DNA of 64,000 nt from positions 806,001 to 870,000 of the forward strand of contig BDSL01000038.1 in NCBI GenBank assembly GCA_003116995.1, in the 5' to 3' direction. Under the pieces are notes generated by a model. That model saw only the letters and a program-made list of their open reading frames with translations. It did not search any database and had not been told where the DNA came from. Below, piece by piece: positions 37,017-48,700 of this stretch; position 1 is the first letter of the stretch; each line of letters begins with the position of its first letter. Made by a program: the position numbers and the translations under genes. The stretch is from Yamagishiella unicocca (taxonomy: Eukaryota; Chlorophyta; Chlorophyceae; Chlamydomonadales; Volvocaceae).

Positions 37017-40000
37017 CTACCGGCCTCCCGCCTTGCCCTTTGCCACCTTGATGACCGGAAAGCACTGCGCGAGTGTCTTCTCCGGGTGCCGGGGGTCCTG
37101 GCGCAGCAAGCTGGCCGTGAAAGAGGGCACCTCCACGAGCTGGCCAGACCGCTCCACCTGATAGAGCAGCGGAGGACAGCAGGAAGGGGAAAGTGTAACT
37201 GCATTTCCCGGCTGTCTGCAGGGGTGTTAATCGCGGCCCCGGCGGGGTGGGACGCACCCGCTGAGGGTTGATGATCGAGCAGGCGGCGGCGGCGGCCAGC
37301 CTACGTTCCCTTCGAACCGTCCCAATGCTGCAATGAAGGATGCTGCCCCAGCTTGTGCTCTCAGCCCGTGCCTCGAAAGCGGCACCACGGCGGGAAAGTG
37401 CTGTCGGCGCCGGAATAGTCACAACCCCAAGCGCCTTCGGGCCAACACCCGATACAGGACCTCCCGCAATCCCTCAGCAACACGGCAGCAACATAACCCG
37501 ACGCGCTCCTCTATCCCCCTTTCCCGCCTCGCAGCCTCCTTTTCCCTCTATCTGAGGACCCTACCACCCTAAGGACCCACCTTGTACTTGATGCTCTTAG
37601 TGGTGCAGCCCAACTGCTGCATGGCAGCTGCAAGCTTGCTCGCGTCCATCTGCAGTCGGAGAGGGAGGGGTGTTTGGGTGGCTATCGCGGGTGCGTGCAA
37701 GGGCTGCGGGACACTACCCATTGTGTGCGCCCCCAAAAATGACGCTGTGCTCGTTCAACCGCATGGCTGCCTATTCGGCAAGTCGACGTGGAGGGCGTAT
37801 ATTCCCGCAGCGCCCCTCGTCGCTGCCGTCAGTACCCGGTCCCTGGCATAGGATCAATGCCCCCGCTCACTTGGAGCGCCGCCCGCAGCTCCTCGAACTG
37901 CTCCTTGTCCATGAAGCCCTCCTCGATCACCACCGCGACGGCGAGGATGTACGACTTGAGCAGCTGCTTCTGGGCGTCGGAGCGCTCGTAACGGACGCCG
38001 CGGAGGGCGTCCTCGCTGCTCCCGGGGTGGGGGTGGGGGTGGGGGTGGCGGTGGCGAGGTCGGTCAGTGTACTATGGGTTGGGGGCCGGTGCAGATGCTG
38101 TGGTTTGCGGGTTGGATGGTGCTGGAGTGCTTACCCTAGCGCGACTGCGCCGTGGCTGACCATGGCCCTCGACCCCCGGTGCACCCCAGCAGCAGCTCCG
38201 GCCCCCATATTCAGTATGGCAGCAGCCACTTGCGGCCGCGCTCGTCCCAGCGCACGCCCCCATGCCCCCTGCTTGGTCTATCGCCCCTCGGCCCCCGCTC
38301 ACGTGCGCGCGTAGAACCGGTCGAGGAAGAGCTCCACCAGGCTCTCCCGCAACCGCAACTCGCGGACCAGACCCGCCACCCCCTCAGCCTTGACCTTGAG
38401 CACGGGCCGGGACTGGATATGGGCGCCACCAGAGACGGAGAGGGCGGTGTCAGAGGGCGCCATTAGCCCATCATATTGGACCCGGGGAGCAGGAACAAGG
38501 CGCACGGAACTGAGCCGTGTGCTGAGCTGCAACCAGGCTGCCAAGGGTATCGCAGTAATAAGCCAAGGGGTCCCGTGCGTGCCCGCCAGGCGTGTGATGA
38601 GTGCCCTGCACACTGCAGCGGTACCCGGCAGGCCGCAACAGACGTCGCGGAAGTGGCCACTCCCGCGACTGCTCTCCAGCACCCCTCCTACCTCGGCCTG
38701 CACCCTTGCCCTTTATGACACCGCTCCACACCTGGCACAGCCGTCAGCGCACTCGGTGTCCGCACCCGGTCCAAACCCATGCGTGCACCCCACCCCCCGT
38801 AGACGCTGCCATCCTCCACGGCCCCGGCCTGACACCCCAGCCACATTCCCACCTGCAGCCTCAGCAACGCCGCCAGCAGCGCCAGGTACCTGGCCCGGCT
38901 CTTGGCTCTGGACTTATCGGCGGCGTCGTCGGAGGCCTTGAGCGAGCGCAGTGGGCTCAGGCGGCTCAGCACGTACGGGTGGACCTGCGGTGTAGCGCGA
39001 CGGATGGGGGCAGCGACAGCGCATTGGGAAGAGCTGTGTGGATGCGGTAGGCACGTCTATCGGTGCCGCCGAGGCAGGCAGCCGGGCCGGTGCAGCGGCT
39101 TGCGTGCGTCCCTCACCGTCTGGCCAGCCCCCCTTCAGCATTGTGAACGAGCGGTGTGGACACTGCAGGCAACTGACTCAAACCCGCCTCGACGCCCCTT
39201 GACACCCCGGCCACCCCTCCGCACCCCGCGCCATTTAGATCTATCGTAACAGGTTTATCCGCTACCCCATCAAGCTACCGCTCGCGCATGCCGCTCACCA
39301 ATTCCTTCTCGCGAACCACGGCCAACTCCTGCAGCATGCAAGGGGTTTCCAGTGGGAGGCAGCGCGGCTTTATTCCATGACGCAGAAACGACCGTTGAAC
39401 CCCGTTCGCCAACACAGGGAGCAGTTGTACAGCAATCCCCTAACAGGGTTTCCGGACCATCACTGTCGTCGTGGCAGCGGACGAGCGATGATTACCCAGA
39501 GGGAGTGGGTGGGGGGGAAGCCCCGGAACAGAGGGGCCCTCCGGAATGTGGTTGAGCCCCACCGCGGACCCAGAGGTAGGTCCGCGGCCCTCATTCGGTT
39601 CCCGACAGTGCGGCGGCAACAGCAATCAACGATGCCGGTGGGCTCGACAAGGTGGAGGCGCGAGGCCCCCCTGACGCGGGCATGTGTTCGGGCACGACGC
39701 CTCTAAGCCTCCTCCACGGACACATGCCACAGGTTCGAATGGCTCACTGCGACAAGCTGCGACCTCCCCCGAACCAGCGCACTCCGCCCCACCTTGCCGT
39801 CCTCGACCAGCTTGTGGATTTGCGCGGCGTTGAGGTCCCGCACCCGGGCCTCCCCGTCGGTGCCCTGATCCCCCGCCGGGCCCTCACGGCCCAGCAGCAG
39901 CAGCAGCGGGTACGCGGCGGCCGCCGAAGTGGCGGAGGGGTCGTGGGGCGGTACAGTGCGCTGGGCAAAGGCGCGGCGAGTCATCTGGGGGCACACAAGG

Positions 40001-41377
40001 GGTATGCAGTCCACGGGGCGGGGTGGTGGTGGTTGGTTGGACCGAGGAACGCGGAGCTGGCGGCTGGTCGGACAAGTCAGGAGAAGAGCTGCTGGCAGGT
40101 AGGTAGGACAGCCCTGCCTAGCCGTCCCTCCCACGCTGCCCAGCATTCCCACATCCCTGTCTTAACCCCTACAACCGCTGACCACTTCCGCAAGCTCCAG
40201 CCGCTGCCTCACTGCCGGACCGTGTGACGGTGTCCCCGCGCCCGGTTGCGTGTCCCCGCACGGCCCCGTGTCCAGTCCCGCCTCCCCGCCTCCCCGCTGG
40301 CCCCTCACCTCCTCCCGCGTGAGCCCCTCGCCCTGACCCCGCGTCGCCACTCCGCCCAGCATGTCCTTCACCGCCCCCTCGCCGCTGATCTTGTCGGCCG
40401 CCACCACACCCGCCTCCCGGGCTGTCAGCTGCCGCCGCCGCCGCGTGGAGCCGAACTCGTCCACCAGCCTGCGGGGTCATGGGGTCGGGAGAAGGGACGT
40501 GGGGCGGAAGGAGTACCACTGCAGAAGACCGGTGGTGGAGGAGGGGAGTGCTGAGGGCCGGAACCGCTGAGTCCCAGGGATGCATAGGGGAAGCGGGCGC
40601 CGAGAGAGCTGGATTGGCCAGCCGAGCAACAGGCTGTGACCACCAGCAGGTGCCGCCAGCGCTGCAGTGACGCCCCGCCGCACCTCTTGGCCGCCTGCTT
40701 CCGCACATCACGGGCGCTTGCGTTGTCCTCCGCACCCACGCCCGTGGGGGCGTACACAAGGCCTGGCAGCCTGCAGCGGAAGGTAGGGATGGCGGTTGGC
40801 CGAGCGCAGTGAATGGTATGGTTAAGAGGTGCAGCGGCAGGACGACTGGGTGCGGTGAGGTGGGCGGTCGTTAGGTTGCGGTCAGCAGCCAGGCACCCAC
40901 AACACAAGGCTCGAGCAGTAATCCTTACAGGCGCCCGACCTCGGCAGGCCACACCCCAGGCTAGATGTAGCCCCGATCCTTGCGCTGCACTCCGCCGCAC
41001 CGCGTGTCCAGGCGGAAGAGGCGGTCTCCCGCCACGCTGACCAGTTGCAGCTTGCCCTCGCCCGGCCTGTATACGCCCAGCGCGTAGCAACAGGGCTGGA
41101 CCCCGGAATTCTCATCCCCATCGCTTCGTCCCACGTATTCTATTTCGCCAAGGGACGCGTGCACCAGCTGGATGCTGGAGCCGTAACGCGATTTGGCGTG
41201 GACGCTATACTTCAGCCGCTTGGCCAGAGAGTGCGACGACGTATCCGGGGCTGCTGAAGCGCTGCTCGCGGTCCCGGTGCCTTCTGTGAGAAGGCTGGGA
41301 AGATAGCATACCGCCGGCAGCGCCGCCTGGCTTACAGCCGGCAGCTCTATTGCAACGCGCTGCCGTTTTGCCGACAT
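37017..41377 (-). CDS. RPA49: RNA polymerase I subunit RPA49 (A49/PAF53)
   Basis: Ten exons: 41377-41001, 40770-40684, 40468-40309, 39984-39793, 39328-39299, 38984-38853, 38412-38303, 38015-37871, 37649-37581, 37157-37017; every junction phases and the product is 480 residues. The N-terminal part (MSAKRQRVAIELP, then LKYSVHAKSRYGSSIQLV and CYALGVYRPGEGKLQLVS) matches the A49 dimerisation domain that pairs with A34.5. The C-terminal half matches the tandem winged helix: VHPYVLSRLSPLRSL, RYLALLAALLRLQ, LRLRESLVELFLDRFY, QKQLLKSYILAVAVVIEEGF, KLAAAMQQLGCTTKSIKYK. A49 stabilises the Pol I complex and aids initiation and elongation on rDNA in the nucleolus. Exon 39328-39299 is only 30 bp. It lies divergent to the SBP gene with 1.35 kb between start codons. 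Confidence 0.92.
38020..38056. repeat. GGGGGT repeat with G-quadruplex potential
   Basis: Five or more GGGGGT/GGCGGT units on the plus strand immediately upstream of exon 38015-37871 of RPA49. It lies at the acceptor end of that intron and is C-rich in the sense strand, so it may double as the polypyrimidine tract. Confidence 0.8.
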
Positions 41378-42731
41378 CTTAAATTATCAAATACAAGTGC
41401 AAAACAGCATTCAGGTCGAGCTGCTCCCGAGAGCACCCAAGCTGCGATTGTATCCAAATCGCGATGAGTTCGCCCGTGCGCTTTGCCGAAAAAAGTCGTT
41501 CGCTGGGATAAATGATGTTTTGGAACGTAAACGTACCCCAAGGCATACTTTATGCTGCACCTAGGTATTACCGTACGGGACCAGTCATGCCTTAAAAGAA
41601 ACCCGTTAACCCCGACGAATGCGTAATTTACCAGTTCGTTACTGATTGATACTTTTGTCCAAGCTTTAGGAACTCCCCTGCTAATGAGACATTCACCGTT
41701 ATACCGTACGTCGTCCAGGGTCGTCCAGGGTCGTCCCTTTCCTGCGACATCGAACCTAGCCCCGCCCAGCCCCCCCTCTGCCCCTCTCCGTCCCATCTCC
41801 CGCACCGCCCGCACAAGGTCCAACATCAACTGTAACATCTTATTATTATCAAACTGTATATCCTTGCACCGCGCACCGTGTGGACCATACATACACCCTT
41901 GCCCCACCATTCCAAAGTATGACAGCTTGCACAGCAGGCACAATGTTTGCGGTGCCATTGACTGTCATACCACCACCCCGAATCACCAACCGACGTCGGA
42001 TCACATGGGGGGGCCTTGTTCATTGCGTCCCACTTGGTCTATGGGCATGATGGGCCTGAGCCCGTACGGGAGATTACCATGCCGAATTTTAAGACTTAAC
42101 AATGTCCGCAGCCCAGACCACAAGCCTAGGCGAACCCAGGACAAGAAGAGGGGCCCATGTCCGTGGCCTTCTCACATGAGAGTCGGGGCTGAACCCAGCT
42201 CGACCCAGCAGACGCCCCAAAGGACACATAAAAGCCCCGAAATGCACAGAGACGCCGTGAGACGCCACCCGTCGGCCTGGCTCTCATACCGTGTATGGCG
42301 AGGCCACGTACATGGACCCCATCCGTGCCTTGGGTTCGCCCGGGCTTGGGGACACTGTAACATATCATCATCATGTAATGAACCGAAAGATTTGGCAGGT
42401 TACAGGGACCCACTGGGCCCAAATCCCCGCGCGATGCCCGGCGCGGCCTTTTCCCGGCCCGCACCCAGTACGAAATCGGGTTTCGTAGATACGATGTATT
42501 CAGGCACCGTACGCGGCATACTTTTTGGGCTTGACACCAATACCTTTGCTAGTGTTTACATGCGCATCATTCCTATCCTTGCTCTGTGGCAAGACGGCAG
42601 CTAAGCTTCAGAATAATGACTTTGTCTATGCTCTCTGGAGGCTTAGAAACGACGGCAACAATTGAAAACTATAGCTGCATATAGGCATGTACTCCCTGTG
42701 ATTGGCTAGGCTACGCGCGAAAGAGGCCGCC
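41378..42731. other. Divergent promoter region of RPA49 and SBP gene
   Basis: 1.35 kb between two start codons pointing away from each other, AT-richer than either gene. A short CGTCCAGGGT repeat lies at 41708-41735. ORFs in this stretch show no domain and I leave them out. Nothing else is supported. Confidence 0.55.
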
Positions 42732-45700
42732 ATGTCCAGTGATGAAGGCCAGCGCGGATTGAACAAGACAGCATGGGAGAGCGCGGCTTACATAGTAGAT
42801 CCGTATCTGGGACTGGCGCGTGCGCAGGGTAAGTGCCATGATTAGGTTTTGGTAAGCGAGACGTCTCGAGAGCGACCTTTCCAATCACGACAGGCGGAGG
42901 AGCGAGGAAAGCTGGCGAAGACCCACGCCTGGGATCTGGTAGCACAGAGGCCACCCTGCTTCCTAAGAAAGCTCGCAAAGCTACGCGACCTACTACTTGT
43001 CAGGTCTGTCACAATGTCACGGTGCCGCTTCTCACATCACTGATGCCCCCCAGTCATCCTTCTAACGTATTTGGTGGTCTCGTGCACTATGTCCTTTTGT
43101 GCGAGGCCTGGTTTGTGACCGACTGCCGCTGTGCCGGTTTCATGGAAGACTGCCGCGCGGTATCACCAGGATCCTTGGACGAGCCATGCAACTGGAAGGC
43201 ACTTGATTAGATACTCGTCTCGCAAGCTATGCTAAAGGGGGACCACACGTTTGCCGCACGTTGTATGGCTGTCACGTCGCCGTGACCCTTGCCCTCCCTG
43301 CAACGCTTTGAGCTGCACAGAGAGTTTACCGTCTTACGGCATGATCACTCTTGGGCCATGCCATCGCCAAAGGGAAAACCGACTGTTTGCAGCTGGCCCT
43401 CCCCTGGCATGGGACCGCGCCCTGGCCCCGCCCCCCCAAGCCCGGATGAAAGTCGATTTGGCCAGCCCCACGCTTCCATCCCCACCGCAGCACCCAGAGC
43501 GTTATGCGTCTGTGACTCTGTAGGTTGACGGCTGCGGCCGGGACCTCGTCGGCGAGAAGGCCTACCTGCAGCGCTACTCGGTATGCGAGCAACATTTCAA
43601 GGCGGATTTAGCGGTAGTTCACGGCCAGGAGGTGCGCTTCTGCCAGCAATGCAATAAGTTCCAGGATTTGCGAGAGTTCGAAGGAGCCCGCAGGTGCGTG
43701 GATTGCAAGCGGGGAGCGGGCGGGGCGGTGTCAAACCCAACTGGGAAACCGTGGCCAAGGCATGCCGGTGTCAATGCCTATGATCTTCAGGGTAATTTTT
43801 TGCGGGGCTGTTTAAATATTTGTTGAAATATTTCTTTGGTCTGGGGTCAGCGCTTCCTTAAAGCGTACACTCCCGTAGGGCGTAAGCCAGTTGGAGTGCT
43901 GGGATGCAGACCTAAAGAGCGCAGAGCGTGTTCGCGAGCCTTCGCCGTTTGTGTATTGGGGCGTGCTTGGGGTCTGGGATGTGCGATGAAGATAGCCTAT
44001 ATTCTCGGGCTTGGACTCCCTCGACAACAACTCTGGTTAGCTCCAAGCTATGTCCAACAATCTGTCCCCGACGTTTGGGGCCCAGTGTCATATCCGCACA
44101 CTCCACTTTGCGACAGTAGCTGGCTAAATTAGTACTCAACGACACCCGTTGGGATTGGTAGTTGCCGTAAACAAGTTCAAGATCATCGCAACGAGAAGTA
44201 ACGTGCTTACTTTTCAGGTTTGTTGTATGGCAGTGTACATAGTGATCCCAAAACCCCCTTATAAACACAAAGCCTTGGGGTTGGCGATTTAGGGCTGGAC
44301 GCTTCCCCGGCCCGTATGTAATGCGGCACATAAGACCTGCCCCGTCTGCCCCGCCTGCAACCCACCGTCTGCTTGCAGGAGCTGCGCTGCTCGTTCAAAG
44401 GATCGCAACCTGCGACGGCGCCTTCAGACGACGCTGCAGAAGGGTAACAGTGGCGAGGAACTCATGATGCCCTCTACCCTCATGAACCCGCACCAACAGC
44501 AGGTAGTGTTTATGGGGTGGAGCAAGGGCTCCTTGCGCTAATGGTAAAGGACGGGCGCATAAAGGGTGGAAAGCGAATGCGCGACAAACGAGCGACGTAC
44601 AACCCAATTGGCCCTTCGTTACACGTGCTCTTGGGTGTTTGTACAGGCCGCGTTGCGAGCCCTCGACCAGCGTTGATCGCCCCAATAGAAGCTGACCCGG
44701 ATGAGACATGTTGCTCCAGCTCGCCGTCGCAACATCCCGTACCTTGCAGCACCGCCCCTGGCCTCCACCCAGACCATGAACCACCCATGCGCCCAGTAGT
44801 CGACCTGCAGTCGGTCTATGACCCCTTGACCATCCCCTTCGTGGCTCATTCGTTTTACCATTGGCATCTGTTGTCAACAACAGCAACAACTCCCCCTCCC
44901 TCCGTTAAATCTGTCCCATCAGAGCGGAAGTCTGGGGCGCAGTGGGCCGATGGCCGGCGGCGGCGGATCCGACGACAGTGGTGGTGGCGGTGCGGGCAGT
45001 GGGGACGTGTCCATGGTGGGTGCAGAAGGGGGATGATGGGACTGGTTGCGTGTATTGAGGTGCAGCTGAGCCTTTTCACCTAACATCTGGCGGAGCACAT
45101 TGGCAAATGTACGGCTTGGGTTGCGGAGGCGGGCTGGAGTGGCAAGGGGACAGGGGTGGGGCAGCTTTGGACAACAACGTGACGGACCGGCCGGCGGATC
45201 CGTGGAAGGGAATGCGCTGCGCACAACCGACTGCGCGCCGTCCCCTCCTGACCTCAGTTGGCCATCTGTTGCGCATGCACGTCTTAATGGCCTGCCTGGG
45301 CGGCTGCCTCCTGTATCCTGTGTTCCTCCTCTTCCTCTTACGTCGCTTCTGCGGGGTCCCTGGCTGCCCCCTATCCCACCTGCTGAACCGCAGGGCGGCA
45401 GCGCGGCGGTGGTCCGACGGCCCGGGGCGGGTAGCGGCGGATCGGACTACTCCCTGGATGCACGCGGCGCAGCCGCCGTGACGGCAGCGATGGACAGCCT
45501 GAGGGCAGCACACGCTGCTTCCGGAGGGGTGCAGTCCCGTCATCAGACGCTGCCGGCCCACCAGCAGCCTACCGGCAGTGGCGGCAACGGCGGCGGGGCC
45601 AGCAGCGGGAACATGGACGCAGCCGGCCACGAGGGCCAGGGCCGGGACCACCGGGCCTCTGCGGGCGCACCTGGGGGGTGGTTCACGGTCGAACAGGTGG

Positions 45701-48700
45701 CACAGTCGTACGAACCCGAAGCCGGTCTAGCCGCTGGGCTGACGGCCACCCTCAACCGCCGCACGAATGCAGGACCGGGGTCCGGTGGCGACGTTGGCAG
45801 CATGCTGATGGATATTGACCATTTTCTGGCAGCTTCCTCCAACCCCTATGCAACGCACCAGAGCCGGCACAACCAGCATTTGGCGGGGAGCTCCCAGACG
45901 CCCTTGACCCTGAACGGTGGCGGTGGCGCTGGTTTGCGGGAGCAGGATTTGCCATACGCACGTAAGCTGGCCGCCACCGTCAGCGGCGGTGGTGGCGGTG
46001 GCGGCACCTTAGGCTGGGGCGGCCCTGCCTCCCTGTCGATGCTGGAGGCATTTGACAGCCTCCGCCACCCCCAGCCGGCCAGCCACCAGTCGCAGCAGCA
46101 ACAGCAGCAGCAACAGCAACAAAGCCACCTGGCACTGCGCCCCACCGGTCTACAACTGCAGCAAAGTCAGAGCGCTCTGACGGCCGGTTGGCTGGTGGGC
46201 GCAGCGCAGCGTCAGCAGCAGGAGCAGGGTACGCGGTACCCAGTGGGCGAGGGCGGGCTGGGCGGTCAGCAACAGCAGCAGCAGCCAACGCTGGCAGGAG
46301 GCGGCGGTGAGGGCAGTGCGGCGGAGCTCCTGGGGCAGCTGCAGGGGGCGGTTGCGGGTGTGGGCCGCGGGGGTATGGCGGCGGCCGCAAAGGACGACAT
46401 GTCGCTGGCGGGGCTGCTGGGCGGATCGCGAACAGGGGCGAGCCCCGCCGGCGCTGCCCTGGGGCATGGTCGAGGTTCGGGCCCTGGCGTCCATGGCGAC
46501 CAACTGGAGGGGCCCCGCAGCACCGCGAACGCCACCCGGGGCCTTTTGCAACAGCAGCAGCAGTCGCAATCGTTGCCGCTGTCATCGCTGCTGTCGGCTC
46601 CGGCCAGCCACCAGCGGGACGACCTATCTGCAATGGTGGGGTGGAGGGGATGTGGTGTCTGGGGCGAGAGGGGTGCCGCCAAGGTCGAAAATGGGGTTGC
46701 AACATCTAACTGCGGGTGCAGCATTGCCATGGTGGGCGAACAGAAACTGGAGGACGAGGGTTGCGAGAGGCTGGGTAGCTGTGCTGAGAGGCACAGACGA
46801 TCCGCCGCTCTCAACCATAGTGCAGGCGGAAGCAGGCGCACCCTGTACCTACTTCGGTTGCACGCATGATTTACGCATTTTGTACCTTCCTTCGCCATGT
46901 TGCAGATAAAAGAACGGCGCGCGGCACTTATCCGGCAGCAGCTGCTGCAGCAGCAGCACCGGCAACAGCAGCTCCAGCAGCAACTGCCCCTGCTGCAACA
47001 ACATCAACAGCAGCAGCAGGACCTCCTGATGCAGCAGGAGCAGCTGGCGCTGCTGGGTGCATACGGCGAGGGGGCCTTCTTGGGTCTCACGCCAGCGGAG
47101 CAACTGCAACTGAGGCTGCTGGCCGCTGGTGCCAGCGGAGGTAGTGGCACGGCAGGATTGGAGGACTTCTGCGATGTGGGCCCGGGAGCAGGGTCAAATT
47201 TGGCCATGGACGTTGGCCTGGGTGGCCTGGGCGGCGCCAAGCTGGGAGCATCGGCAGCGGCGTCCGGAGGCTCTTCTGCACTTGCTGTGGCGGAGGCGTT
47301 GGGTATGGGGAGGGTCCAGCCCTCCGTAGACCCGAATCTTGACGCCATCCACCTGCTGGAGCACTATGCTCGCGGCGGAGGGGGAGGCGGCGCTGCTGGC
47401 CGCGTGGGAGGCGGCGCCGGCAATGGCGTAGGCTTCGGGCACCTGACCCTTGGTGGTGGTGGCCGTGGCCCCCTTGGTTCGGGGGCACCCACCAACACCG
47501 TCGGTGGTGTTGGTGGTAGCGGCGATGGCTTGGGCCGCTACAGCAGCGGCGATGACGGCGGAGGTCCAGGGCTTCCAGCGCACGGACATGGTGATCGTGG
47601 CAGCGGCGGCAGTGGCGGCGGCAGTGCACGGCTGCTTACGGGGCTGTTCCCGGGGGCTGGAGGCCGCGATGACGCATTGGCTGCCCGTGTATGCCTCAAG
47701 CTGTTCAGCTGCATGCCCGAGGACCTGCCGACAGACATGCTCCTGAGGCTGAGGCGCTGGGCAGTGACGGCGGAATCTGACGTGATGCAGGTGCGGGCCC
47801 GGACTCGTTGCATAGCTGTGTTGTAGGCTGCCCCCTTTGCGTGGGTACCAAGTCCCCACTGTCACCCGAGGGGTAAGCGACTCGTCATACCGCCAGCTCC
47901 AAAGGCTTTTCCTTAGCCGCAGCGACACCTATGTTCGCCTTATCCTATTTCCCTGCCATAGTCTACTTGTGGGTTTGTTGAATGTCGTCGAGTTCATCGG
48001 CGAATTGCTCCACTTTTATTCCGGGTCCCAACTTCCTTACCCTTCTAGATCTTCATGCGACTTGGCTGCGTGCACGTCATCGCCAACGTGCGCCACAACG
48101 GCGGCGGCCAGGCTGCTCTCGAGCGCAGTGTGTTGGGGGGCGGGGATCTGCGGGCCGCGGTGGCGGCGCTGCGGGGCGCCTTCGACTCGAGCGGCCTGTT
48201 GCGCGGGAGGCGTGTGGTGGTGCAGGCGTCGGACGGGCCGCGGGGCGCCTTCGAGTACGACGACACGGCTGGCGGCCGGGCCCGCTGGGTGGCGGAGGCG
48301 GTCTTGGCGAGGGCGCCGAGCGTGGTTTCGGTGCTCCCGGCGGCAGTCCCCTGTGGTGCGTGTAGTACGCTGGGGCGGCAAATATTGGCACTGCGCGACA
48401 CGGGTGGAGGATTGGGCTCCTGGATCTGAGTGCGTAGGCTCGGGTGCATGCACGTAGCTGGGAGGCTTGCCTGTCCGGTGCAGCTTCTTTCCTGCCTTTC
48501 CCGGTTGGCTAATGCCAGGAGTTGCCTAGACATCTTCTAGCTTTCAGGATGGGCTCATGACATCCCGGGCCACCCGGTCTGCGCCTTATTTCGCGGCGTC
48601 GACCCTGGTCCTCTCCCTCTTTCCCCAGGCACGGCCACCATTGCGGTGGTGTCCGGTCGCAACCTGCTGAAGCCGGGCACCCGTTTCTTCGCCCGCTGCG

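Noticed and set aside
41347..41958. 203-codon minus-strand ORF upstream of RPA49
   Set aside because: It covers the RPA49 start and promoter region in another frame; no domain, and the sequence is AT-rich like its non-coding surroundings.
42126..42464. 112-codon minus-strand ORF in the RPA49-SBP gap
   Set aside because: No domain, no splice partners and no second copy seen in the window.
44517..45083. 188-codon plus-strand ORF inside the SBP gene
   Set aside because: It spans an intron and exon 44923-45015 in the wrong frame; the phased exon reads GRSGPMAGGGGSDDSGGGG.
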